A stretch of DNA of 64,000 nt from Ruminococcus flavefaciens 007c (GTDB lineage Bacteria > Bacillota > Clostridia > Oscillospirales > Ruminococcaceae). The stretch spans positions 476,824 to 540,823 of the forward strand of contig NZ_ATAX01000028.1 in the NCBI RefSeq assembly GCF_000571935.1, read 5' to 3'. The notes beneath the pieces are model-generated. The model did no database searches. It saw nothing but the letters and a program-made list of their open reading frames with translations, and had not been told where the DNA came from. A program made the translations under genes and the position numbers. Shown in pieces: positions 31,601 to 37,980 of the stretch (positions within the stretch are counted from its first letter, which is position 1; each line of letters opens with the position of its first letter).

Positions 31601-31736
31601 CGGAGAGGTATCCCGAGAGTATCTGCGGAGCTTCGGCTTTGTCGATATTTCGCTTCTCAATGAGCTGCTGACTTTCGTCAAGCTCATTGGACAGGTCTTT
31701 ATTGATGACTTGTTCGTAAAGTCCGGGTTTGAGCAT
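28620..31736 (-). CDS. PLD-nuclease/SF2 helicase/DUF3427 protein
   Basis: A protein of 1038 aa. A phospholipase-D-type nuclease domain lies near residues 120-270, with RLHAKSYVFYRDTG and VGSSNMSNA (the HxK...GSxN set, His at about 215). An SF2 DEAD/DEAH helicase follows: Walker A AATGTGKT (about 340), IIVDEFHHAAA (about 432), LGLTATPER and QQLGRGLRLSDGKD. The C-terminal part with VMIFVREYKSTKLGAAPYTFLG is DUF3427. ATG at 31736 follows GGAGGTG at 31743-31749; a longer frame to 31946 would run through a terminator and promoter and is rejected. The gene heads the run of five closely spaced genes down to 20,809. Confidence 0.9.
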   Translation of the reverse strand: MLKPGLYEQVINKDLSNELDESQQLIEKRNIDKAEAPQILSGYLSEIIEKGLSCLSSDDIEGQLGLANRIVSAVTELTGDEEFDGMSVDERAEQLLAVANMQNNADAMKRRITMTRPETSLASSSLFTGAGHEPQMMTELKKEIVSADKIDMLVSFIKWSGLVLIIDELQEFTARGGQLRVITTSYMGATDVKAVEELSKLPHTEIKVSYDTERTRLHAKSYVFYRDTGFTTAYVGSSNMSNAAMTSGLEWNLKITAHDQPHTIRKINATFENYWNSTDFSLYSPDDRMHLMQALKAEKYHSTDDNYSFDIRPFSYQQEILDKLTAEREIRHHWKNLVVAATGTGKTVISAFDYKRFRQQNGRARLLFVAHRKEILRQSIKCFRGVLHDANFGDLCVGGIVPESLENLFISIESFNSQALDRITSPDYYDFIIVDEFHHAAAPTYQRLLEYYKPKILLGLTATPERMDGKSILPYFDDRIAAEIRLPEAIDRKLLCPFHYFGVSDEVDLHDIKWSRGGYDRAALSNVYTGNDIRVMLILKELNKYVADMDKVKGLGFCVSKEHADYMAQRFNQNNIPSIALTADSKKDERDSAQHKLANGEIKFIFTVDLYNEGVDIPEVNTVMFLRPTESLTVFLQQLGRGLRLSDGKDCLTVLDFIGQAHMKYNFESKFAALLGNTQCSVRDEIENGFPLLPKGCYIKLEKQAQKYILDNIRQAVGNKSAIVKRLANFTEDSGKALTLVNFLGYYDLDISAIYGTKNSFARLCVQAEVKPNFTEDIEEVITKALPRLSYIDSHRLIELVIDYLPKIGNYSINDFDGVQQRMWQMLQFTIWQKSYEDCGFSDLLEGFRKIANSPVMLSEILELMYYKYDKIDFIDEPVQVDYDCPLDVHCSYTRDQILVVLDFMKPDTVREGVKYLENKKTDLLFVTLNKSDKDYSPTTMYNDYSINSELFHWQSQSTTTPESKTGQRYIHHRDMGTSVMIFVREYKSTKLGAAPYTFLGLADYVKSEGSKPMNVVWKLRKPIPAKYLKKTNQLTVG

Positions 31737-31785
31737 AGGGGGACACCTCCGATAATTTGTTAAACGAGCAGTAATTGTTTGTAAT

Positions 31786-31814
31786 ATTATAACATAATTT
31801 CTTGCAACTTTCAA
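31786..31814 (-). promoter_or_regulatory. Promoter of the defence-like operon, TTGAAA-17-TATAAT
   Basis: On the minus strand the -35 box is at 31814-31809 and a perfect -10 box at 31791-31786, about 50 bases before the PLD-helicase start. Confidence 0.8.
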
Positions 31815-31852
31815 TATATTTTGCTTATTTTGGCGTATATTATGAAATAAAG

Positions 31853-31886
31853 AAAGGCATCCTGTTGATTTTAACAGAATGCCTTT
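31853..31886 (-). terminator. Terminator after ssb
   Basis: AAAGGCAT and CTGTT pair with AACAG and ATGCCTTT, each with one unpaired base; on the minus strand TTTCTTTATTT follows. Confidence 0.75.
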
Positions 31887-31945
31887 GTAATTATATAAAA
31901 ACGGCTCGAACAGTTTGAATACTTTCTCAGTAACATTGATATTCA

Positions 31946-32275
31946 TCAGAAAATCTGCCCTGTTTCAACGTCTGCCTTGACGGTAAACTTGTTCGAGAAG
32001 TGCAACTCCTCCACAACTATCACTGCCGAATCATTTGCATCTTTTCTGAGAGAACCTACAAAAGTGATCTGCTTCCCTTTGGAGTAGAGATAGTTCACCG
32101 CTCTTGCATTGTCTTCAACGGCGATACAGTTGAAATTATCCGTCCCGACAGTATCAATGCCCCTGCGTTTCGGCTGTTCGACAGCAATGCCGAATTTGCA
32201 GTACCTCATATCGTCCTCAGTGGTAAGGACAGGCTCGGAAGTGAGCCTGCCTGTCATCATAACTTTGTTCAGCAT
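31946..32275 (-). CDS. ssb: Single-stranded DNA-binding protein
   Basis: A protein of 109 aa with the SSB OB-fold: MLNKVMMTGRLTSEPVL, RYCKFGIAVEQ, FNCIAVEDNARAVNYLYSKGKQITFVGSLRKD are the conserved blocks. It lacks the acidic C-terminal tail with DDIPF found in chromosomal SSB and ends with a short VETGQIF, as in element-borne SSB-like proteins. It covers single-stranded DNA during transfer or replication of the element. AAGGAG at 32278-32283 sets the start. The small gene upstream ends 12 bases before. Confidence 0.88.
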   Translation of the reverse strand: MLNKVMMTGRLTSEPVLTTEDDMRYCKFGIAVEQPKRRGIDTVGTDNFNCIAVEDNARAVNYLYSKGKQITFVGSLRKDANDSAVIVVEELHFSNKFTVKADVETGQIF

Positions 32276-32287
32276 ATTTATCTCCTT

Positions 32288-32497
32288 TCAGTCCTCGTCA
32301 CTGCACTCATCAAGTCCGTGTATGAGCTGAATGTAAACACACTCTGCCCGGTCACGTTCCTCGCCCTCGGTAGTCATCATCTGCCTGAGGAAAAAATCCT
32401 GTGCTTTCTCACGGTCTTCCCACACTTCTTTTCTGCCGTTGCAGACAGTAGTTACCCTGCGTGTTTTTGGCATTGCCAGCTCTGAAACTTTAAACAT
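32288..32497 (-). CDS. Small hypothetical protein, element-type
   Basis: A charged protein of 69 aa without a recognised domain: FKVSELAMPKTRRVTTVCNGRKEVWEDREKAQDFF and an acidic end ECSDED. It is probably part of the ssb unit because the gene ends 12 bases before ssb on the same strand. Small proteins of this type are common beside SSB in clostridial mobile elements, which is the only hint of a role. A weak AGGTGC site lies before its start. Confidence 0.6.
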   Translation of the reverse strand: MFKVSELAMPKTRRVTTVCNGRKEVWEDREKAQDFFLRQMMTTEGEERDRAECVYIQLIHGLDECSDED

Positions 32498-32641
32498 AAA
32501 AGCACCTCAATGATCTGTGTTTGTGACTCCATTATAATCGCCTGAATTCCGGAAGTCCAGCGATGTGGAATGATTGTAATAATTCTTGTGAAATGCGCAG
32601 CAATTTTAAAAGATTGCCCGGTACAGGGCGCACATACAAAC

Positions 32642-32986
32642 TTAATGCTTCACCTTCATATTTAACCCAATGAAAAATCGGAGCGGCTCCCATATTTTAT
32701 TCATGCTTTCTTTGATCTCAGAGAACTCTTTTTCGTAATCATAGCAGTTACGTTTTGCACAGTAAGCGATCTGCGTGATATTCGCTGAAATATTTGCAGC
32801 AAGGCGGTTGATCTCAAACAATTCCTTTTCGTCAAAATGGACGATGTTACCGTCCAAAACCATTGCTCTTAAAAAGCCTGCGAATGTCTGCATTCCGCTG
32901 TTCTGAAACTTACGTTTGAACGCAGCAAGTTCTTCCTCTGAAACTCTGAGCTTGATACAGTGTGTACGCTTCTTTTCTTCTTTCAT
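32642..32986 (-). CDS. mobC: MobC-like plasmid-mobilisation relaxosome protein
   Basis: A protein of 114 aa. KRTHCIKLRVSEEELAAFKRKFQNSGMQTFAGFLRAMVLDG is the ribbon-helix-helix DNA-binding part seen in MobC/NikA relaxosome proteins, and LFEINRLAANISANITQIAYCAKRN is the MobC motif that follows. MobC proteins bind the origin of transfer and help the relaxase nick. ATG at 32986 is used, with a GAGG site 12 bases upstream. No relaxase gene is found in the element. The inverted repeat at 33055 lies just upstream, in the usual place of an oriT. Confidence 0.8.
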   Translation of the reverse strand: MKEEKKRTHCIKLRVSEEELAAFKRKFQNSGMQTFAGFLRAMVLDGNIVHFDEKELFEINRLAANISANITQIAYCAKRNCYDYEKEFSEIKESMNKIWEPLRFFIGLNMKVKH

Positions 32987-33054
32987 TTTTACATATTTCC
33001 TCTCTTTATTTTTTGTTCGGGGTCTTAGGGGCAGAAGCCCTCTGACAAGTTGTT

Positions 33055-33094
33055 GCATCAGAGGGGGATCAGAATTATTGTCCCCCTCTGATGC
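33055..33094. repeat. 14-bp perfect inverted repeat, candidate oriT
   Basis: GCATCAGAGGGGGA and TCCCCCTCTGATGC are exact inverted repeats with a 12-base loop. A second small hairpin (AGGGGCAGAAGCCCT) precedes it. The position, 70 bases upstream of mobC, fits an origin of transfer. It could also act as a terminator for a rightward transcript, but there is no T run. Confidence 0.6.
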
Positions 33095-33300
33095 CGTGCT
33101 TGCTACTCTTGAATACTCCCCTTTGTGGCGTGTTTACATCTGAGCCTTTCGGCTCTGTATTTTCTTTCTCTTTTGGAGCATAAACGCCCTGCGATTTGCT
33201 CCATGATCATATTATAAAATCCTTGTGCGCTGTAATCGCGCAATTAGTGCGGCAGTCTTATGAAAATTATTATCATCACTTTCAGCATTATAAGTAACAG

Positions 33301-33336
33301 AAAAGCTCTCGGAATATTTTTTACTCCGAGAGCTTT
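33301..33336. terminator. Bidirectional terminator
   Basis: AAAAGCTCTCGGA pairs with TCCGAGAGCTTTT. It ends the hypothetical gene transcript on the minus strand. Confidence 0.85.
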
Positions 33337-33355
33337 TGCTTTTATCATTATATTT

Positions 33356-33883
33356 TTATTTCTGTACTCTTATACTGTACATATCTTCATCAAGTTCTGC
33401 TTTATTTACAAGCAGATTTATAACATCTGCAACATAGCTGATATTTTCGTGAACAAAGCACCATAAATTGATCCTCTTACCGTTTCTGATCCATATATCA
33501 TAACTGTGTCCGTCTCTGCCGCTAATTTTGTCATAATCATCAGGCAGACCAATATTGCAGAAATCAATTATCTGATTTGCTTCTTTGTCCAAGAATTCAA
33601 TCTCATTTATGGGAGATATTTTAGCGATTTCTTTTTTATATTCATCAGTAGTAATCAACTCACGAATTGACATCTGTTTTTCTGCAAAATATTTACGTGC
33701 AATCGTACCTGCGCATTCAGCAAATTTTATGTTGGGAAGGCCTTTCCGCCAATAGGCTTTTATGGAATTATCAGGCATTTCGTGAATTTGAAAGTATGCA
33801 TCGCCAAGCTTCCAAAAAGCATTGATATTCATTCTCAGTAATATTCTTTTACTGTTAATTTCAAACGGATAATATTTGTCCAT
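33356..33883 (-). CDS. Hypothetical protein of 175 aa
   Basis: A soluble protein of 175 aa with no recognised domain. It is rich in aromatic and charged residues (YPFEINSKRILLRMNINAFWKLGDAYFQIHE at the start; SYDIWIRNGKRINLWCFVHENISYVADVINLLV in the last third). GGAGG lies 7 bases before ATG 33883, so the gene is probably expressed. It is placed between the mobC region and the noncoding region with direct repeats. A role in element biology is possible but not shown. Confidence 0.7.
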   Translation of the reverse strand: MDKYYPFEINSKRILLRMNINAFWKLGDAYFQIHEMPDNSIKAYWRKGLPNIKFAECAGTIARKYFAEKQMSIRELITTDEYKKEIAKISPINEIEFLDKEANQIIDFCNIGLPDDYDKISGRDGHSYDIWIRNGKRINLWCFVHENISYVADVINLLVNKAELDEDMYSIRVQK

Positions 33884-34032
33884 ATCTGCCTCCTATCTTC
33901 AATCAGTATATTCACTCGATATTATTATACATCTGCAAAGCACTTTTGTCGAGTCGGTTCATCATAAACCTGCGCATTGTGGCATTTTATCTGCTGTGCA
34001 AACCTGCGTATTCAGGGAGTTTCAATTCAAGG

Positions 34033-34073
34033 TTGCAAGGTTGCAAACATTAAAAAAACTTGCAACCTTGCAA
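34033..34073. repeat. TTGCAA inverted repeat
   Basis: TTGCAAGGTTGCAA (34033-34046) is the exact inverted repeat of TTGCAACCTTGCAA (34060-34073), and each arm itself contains two TTGCAA units. Confidence 0.8.
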
Positions 34074-34365
34074 TCTTCCTCTTTATGAGTAAGTGCGATG
34101 ACCGATAATGCGCTGTTTCAGCTTGCTTACTAATCCGAATCCAACATTGCAAACGTCTGATATCTTTGCAATCTTCAAAGGCTTCTGTTCCGTGTCCGGG
34201 CAGGAGCTTTTTTGTTTGAATTATACTGCTGTATCTGTTGATAACAGTGCGGTCTTACAAAATTGAAAAATAGTTTTCTGATAATCAATGGTTTTGCATT
34301 GAATCTGAAGACTTTTCAGCCCTTTAGTGAAGGTTAGTGCAAGTTATAACAAGTTGAAGCAGCCT

Positions 34366-34440
34366 TAATTGTAAACTTTTTATGAACATTTCGCCATTTT
34401 AACCCCAAAAGCTCAAAATTCTCGGTAGATAAGTGAAGGG
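34366..34440 (+). repeat. Direct repeat unit A (about 75 bases)
   Basis: It starts with TTAATTGTAAAC and ends with TCGGTAGATAAGTGAAGG plus one base. Unit B at 34511 has the same start and end with an AT-rich, less conserved middle. Confidence 0.7.
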
Positions 34441-34510
34441 CATTATAAGCTGAGTCAAGTTACTGGATACTGTTGGTAGAAAAAGTATGGCAGAACAAGT
34501 TAAAAGAGCT

Positions 34511-34585
34511 TTAATTGTAAACATTTTGTGAACTTTTCTCGAAATCTATGTCCAAAACTCAAATTTGTCGGTTGATAAGTGAAGG
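34511..34585 (+). repeat. Direct repeat unit B (about 75 bases)
   Basis: It begins TTAATTGTAAAC and ends with the box TCGGTTGATAAGTGAAGG, 145 bases after unit A. Confidence 0.7.
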
Positions 34586-34667
34586 GGTATGAATCTGCCA
34601 CAAGTCAGACCACGTTTTTGAGTGAAAAAAGAAATCAGAAAAACATACTTTACGAACTGCCATTTCT

Positions 34668-34685
34668 TCGGTATATAAGTGAAGG
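34668..34685 (+). repeat. Third copy of the 18-base box
   Basis: TCGGTATATAAGTGAAGG matches the end boxes of units A and B at 16 of 18 positions. It lies 100 bases after the box of unit B. Confidence 0.65.
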
Positions 34686-34884
34686 CAGAATGCAATGACA
34701 CATCACGTTGCAAAGCATTATATAATTCCTCACAAAAATACGGCTCTCAGATTGTGAAGCTATACAAAGTTTTTTTGAACACTTTACGATACCGCTAATA
34801 TTTTGGTAATGAATATCAGAGGGGCAGGAAGCTTGTGCAGGCGTGCATATTGACCTTCAAATAATAAGAAAGGGCGTGAAGCCA

Positions 34885-35859
34885 TTGAAAGAACTGAAGA
34901 TCACCAGTGAGCTGATCTACATGGACACTATCCGGGCGACGGAAACGAAGTGGTTGTGGTATCCGTACATACCCTTCGGGAAGATAACCGTCATCCAGGG
35001 TGATCCGGGAGAGGGCAAGACGACGCTGATACTGAACATTGCCGCTCGTCTTACGCAGGGCATACTTCCGCAGTCGCAGGAGAAGTGCGAACCCATGAAC
35101 GTCATCTATCAGACAGCGGAGGACGGACTTTCGGACACAGTAAAGCCGAGACTGCTCAGTGCAGGTGCGGACTGCTCCCGTATCATCGTGATAAACGAGA
35201 GCGAGAGGAACGTCACAATGTCGGACAAGCGTCTCGAAGCAGCTATTGCACATACCCATGCGAAGCTGGTCATACTCGACCCTTTGCAGGCGTATATCGG
35301 GTCTGAGGTGGATATGCACCGTGCCAATGAGATACGTCCCGTAATGTCGCACCTTGCGTCCATAGCGGAGAAATACGGCTGTTCTGTGGTGCTTATCGGT
35401 CACATGAACAAGGCTATGGGTATGAAATCGACCTATCGTGGACTTGGCTCTATCGACATCACAGCCGCCGCCAGAAGCGTACTTATTGTGGCGAGGGATA
35501 AGGAGAATCCCAATTTCAGAGTAGTTGCCCATACGAAAAGCAGTCTCGCTCCCGAGGGGAAAACTGTTGCCTTTGAGCTTGATCCCGACAGCGGTTTTCA
35601 TTTCAAGGGAGAGTATGACTGCAACATCGACGAGATACTTCTCGGTGTTGGTTCAATGTCCAAGGGCAGGCAGGCTATGGAGCTTTTACAGGAGGAGCTG
35701 AAAGACGGAGAGGTATCGCAGAAGGTCATATCAGCAAAGGCGAAATACTCCCGTATATCGAGCCGCACACTGAATGAGGCAAAGAAGATACTCGGTGTGA
35801 AGTCAGTCAAACGCAACGGTCAGTGGTTTTGGGCACTGCCGAAAAATGAAAACGAATAA
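34885..35859 (+). CDS. RepA-like AAA_25 ATPase / helicase
   Basis: A protein of about 324 aa of the RecA/KaiC-like AAA_25 group. Walker A GDPGEGKTT, QTAEDGLSDTVKPRLLSAGAD, LVILDPLQAYIG (Walker B) and VVLIGHMNK then STYRGLGSIDITAAARSVL are the motifs of RepA-type hexameric helicases. The C-terminal 70 residues form a winged-helix (ISSRTLNEAKKILGVKSVKRNGQWFWALP). TTG at 34885 is used with AAAGGG at 34869-34874 before it; GTG 34876 or 34843 are alternatives. The next gene starts 17 bases after it, and the repeats upstream support a replication role. Confidence 0.75.
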   Translation: MKELKITSELIYMDTIRATETKWLWYPYIPFGKITVIQGDPGEGKTTLILNIAARLTQGILPQSQEKCEPMNVIYQTAEDGLSDTVKPRLLSAGADCSRIIVINESERNVTMSDKRLEAAIAHTHAKLVILDPLQAYIGSEVDMHRANEIRPVMSHLASIAEKYGCSVVLIGHMNKAMGMKSTYRGLGSIDITAAARSVLIVARDKENPNFRVVAHTKSSLAPEGKTVAFELDPDSGFHFKGEYDCNIDEILLGVGSMSKGRQAMELLQEELKDGEVSQKVISAKAKYSRISSRTLNEAKKILGVKSVKRNGQWFWALPKNENE

Positions 35860-35876
35860 TTGTGGAGGGTTACATT

Positions 35877-36161
35877 ATGAGTAATACTGAAAAGAAAAGA
35901 ATCGTGGACGATATCCTTGAGCTGCTTATACAGCTTACCGACGACGGTGTAGAAGCACCTGTAACAAACCGTGAGAGCGTTCCGAAGCCTGTGGAGATGC
36001 TCACCATCAAGGAGTGTACAGAGGTCATTCAGGGGCTTTCTGAGCACACTGTGCGTCAGCTTGTGGCACAGGAGAAGATAAAGTCGGTACGTACCGGTGA
36101 GGGCAAGCGTGGCAAGATACTCGTCAACAAGGCTGACCTTGTGGCGTATTTCCAGAAGTGA
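35877..36161 (+). CDS. Excisionase-type HTH protein
   Basis: A protein of 94 aa. MLTIKECTEVIQGLSEHTVRQLVAQEKIKSVRTGEGKRGKILVNKADLVAYFQK is the MerR/HTH_17 excisionase-type DNA-binding domain (residues about 41-94): helix-turn-helix, the wing with GEGKRGKILV, and a final helix. The first 40 residues are an acidic helix. GGAGGG lies at 35864-35869, about 7 bases before ATG 35877. Proteins of this type bend DNA for excision or act as copy/transfer regulators. The stop overlaps the next gene start (GTGA). Confidence 0.8.
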   Translation: MSNTEKKRIVDDILELLIQLTDDGVEAPVTNRESVPKPVEMLTIKECTEVIQGLSEHTVRQLVAQEKIKSVRTGEGKRGKILVNKADLVAYFQK

Positions 36162-36733
36162 CCGTATTTGAACAGGTCAAGGAAGCAGTCGATATGAGGA
36201 CAGTTGCGGAGGGATACGGACTTCAAATAGACAGGTCTGGAATGTGTTTGTGTCCGTTTCATGCGGAGAAAACTCCCTCCGCTAAAGTCTATCCCCATAA
36301 CATTTACTGCTTCGGCTGCGGTGAGTCTGCGGACGTTATAGGCTTCACGCAGAAGATGTTCAGCATTGCCGAGCCTATCGAAGCAGTAAGGAAGCTGAAC
36401 GATGATTATGGTCTGCATATAAGCGTGGGGGAAGCTCCTACGACTGCGGAGATGTCCGAGTATCATAAGCGTATAGAAGCTCGGAGAGCCTATGAACAGT
36501 GGGAGAAACAGGCGTGGAAAACACTTCACGACTACCTGTGGCAAATGCGTCAGTGGCGTGAGCTTGCACCGAAGTCACCTGATGATGTGCAGGACGAGCG
36601 GTTTGTTTACAGCCTGCATTACCTTGATTATGCGGAGTACCTATGCGATGAGTTTATCCATGCAGACAGGTCGGGGAAACTTGCTATGCGTAGCATCATT
36701 GATCAGCTTAAAAAGATTCAACATATTATGTAA
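36158..36733 (+). CDS. CHC2 zinc-finger primase-like protein
   Basis: A protein of 191 aa with an N-terminal CHC2 zinc finger: C32-P-F-H35 and C51-F-G-C54, the set that binds DNA in DnaG primases. The YPHNIYCFGCGESADVIGF ending is typical. There is no TOPRIM or RNA polymerase core, so it is a short primase accessory or a truncated primase. It starts with GTG overlapping the excisionase stop, making it the third gene of the replication unit. Its role is likely helping priming at the element's origin. Confidence 0.8.
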   Translation: MTVFEQVKEAVDMRTVAEGYGLQIDRSGMCLCPFHAEKTPSAKVYPHNIYCFGCGESADVIGFTQKMFSIAEPIEAVRKLNDDYGLHISVGEAPTTAEMSEYHKRIEARRAYEQWEKQAWKTLHDYLWQMRQWRELAPKSPDDVQDERFVYSLHYLDYAEYLCDEFIHADRSGKLAMRSIIDQLKKIQHIM

Positions 36734-36784
36734 TGAAAGAATAAAGAGCTCAGATATTTAACTGTTTCTGAACTCTTCAAGAAA

Positions 36785-37708
36785 TTATAAGATTGTGTTT
36801 TCACTATTGTTATTGTTGTTTTCGTTAAATAAAAGTTTCTCTGAAATATATACAACACCTTTATTCATCAAGTACTTTGCCAGCATGAGATAGTATTCTT
36901 CTATTTCGATTGGTTCTGTGATTTTTTGCAAGGTTTCTCCTGCTTTGGTGAGCATTACATTTCCTACATTTAGTTGTGGAGCATTGCTTTGAAATTTATC
37001 AATATTCTTATTTATACATATCTCGTATAGTCCTTCGTGACAATCAATTACATATCCAACAATTCCATCGAATTTGATGAGCCCTAAAGCTTCCAATTCG
37101 CTAATTGCTCCGAAACTTAGTCCTATTTTATCAAAAATATTCTTATTGCCATTATAAGGAACAATCATTGCTTGGTCGTTTTCAATTTCTTCATTAGGAT
37201 CTAACGGTTTGATTTTAACCGTCATACTACAAATAATTCTGAAAGCGTTGGCTAAATCAGAAGTAATTTCTGATAGTATTCTTATCATGTTTAGCGGAGT
37301 TGATCCTGGGGCTTCAAATTCATTAGCAAGTATTTTTCCCCATATCAACTGCATATCTTCGGAACTGACAAATTTAGCTGAATCCATATATCGGTCGAGC
37401 CAGTCTTCATTAACACCTGAGTTTTCAGAAAAATCAGTACCTTCTTTCGCACACTTAAATGCTATATCAGCAATAGACTCTTGATTTTTCCATCTTTTCA
37501 AATCACTCTTTGCACTTAACATCAAACGAGCTTTTACATCTGGGGATAAATCAGAATTCTGTATTTCCGACATATATGTATCTACAGTCTTTTTGGTCGT
37601 TCCCAAATAAGGAAATAGCATTCCAAATAAACCAACAGTTTTATCAAGCACGTTTTCATTAGTTGCTAATTCCAATGCAGCCTCTGCAGCTTTTGTTTTT
37701 AAACCCAT
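36785..37708 (-). CDS. DUF2806-family protein
   Basis: A protein of 307 aa on the minus strand, convergent with the replication genes. DWLDRYMDSAKFVSSEDMQLIWGKILANEFEAPGSTPLNMIRIL is the DUF2806 core (about 110-155), and the end carries TKAGETLQKITEP. The first 30 residues show an amphipathic/hydrophobic segment (TVGLFGMLFPYLGT). The family is of unknown function and is common in phage defence and mobile-element regions. AAAAAAGGAG precedes ATG 37708. It has its own TTGTTT-17-TATAAT promoter (37785-37757, minus strand). Confidence 0.7.
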   Translation of the reverse strand: MGLKTKAAEAALELATNENVLDKTVGLFGMLFPYLGTTKKTVDTYMSEIQNSDLSPDVKARLMLSAKSDLKRWKNQESIADIAFKCAKEGTDFSENSGVNEDWLDRYMDSAKFVSSEDMQLIWGKILANEFEAPGSTPLNMIRILSEITSDLANAFRIICSMTVKIKPLDPNEEIENDQAMIVPYNGNKNIFDKIGLSFGAISELEALGLIKFDGIVGYVIDCHEGLYEICINKNIDKFQSNAPQLNVGNVMLTKAGETLQKITEPIEIEEYYLMLAKYLMNKGVVYISEKLLFNENNNNNSENTIL

Positions 37709-37756
37709 AGCCCTTTTCTCCTTTTTTAAAATCTTGATTCTGCAATCATTTTACAC

Positions 37757-37785
37757 ATTATAGCATATTTGAGTATAAAAAACAA
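37757..37785 (-). promoter_or_regulatory. Promoter, TTGTTT-17-TATAAT
   Basis: On the minus strand the -35 box is at 37785-37780 and a perfect -10 box at 37762-37757. It precedes the DUF2806 gene by about 50 bases. Confidence 0.7.
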
Positions 37786-37905
37786 TAATTTGGAATCTAT
37801 AAAAAATCGATTCTTTATAAATAGAACTGGTGTTTAAATAGAAGATATCCTTTGGGCAAATAAATTATATAAAAATACAGAAAAACTCACTTTGTGCGGC
37901 GTACC

Positions 37906-37934
37906 TTGACAAAGCCTATGTGTTGCGCTACAAT
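37906..37934 (+). promoter_or_regulatory. Integrase promoter, TTGACA-17-TACAAT
   Basis: The -35 box lies at 37906-37911 and the -10 box at 37929-37934. It lies inside the longest reading frame of the integrase, which fixes the start at 37981. Confidence 0.85.
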
Positions 37935-37980
37935 TGGTATTGGAAAGGTACGCTGTGATATTACCGAGGAGGGTAATTTT

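Larger units (their letters stand above)
33900..34842. other. Noncoding region with TTGCAA palindromes and long direct repeats, candidate replication or control region
   Basis: No gene is supported for 940 bases. It holds a TTGCAA palindrome (34033-34073), further TTGCAA copies near 34148 and 34167, two imperfect direct repeats of about 75 bases, and three copies of an 18-base TCGGT-rich box. This layout upstream of a RepA-like ATPase gene fits an origin or control region, like iteron-type origins. No promoter for the ATPase gene was clear. Confidence 0.55.

Noticed and set aside
31737..31946. N-terminal extension of the PLD-helicase by 70 codons
   Set aside because: It would run through a terminator (31853-31886) and promoter (31786-31814); ATG 31736 has a strong GGAGGTG site.
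32986..33355. A relaxase or split relaxase gene next to mobC
   Set aside because: No reading frame of adequate length or histidine-triad motif is seen on either strand between 32,986 and 33,900.
34300..34700. CRISPR array in the repeat region
   Set aside because: There are only two long and three short repeats, with spacing of 100-146 bases and no unique spacers; no cas gene is present anywhere in the window.
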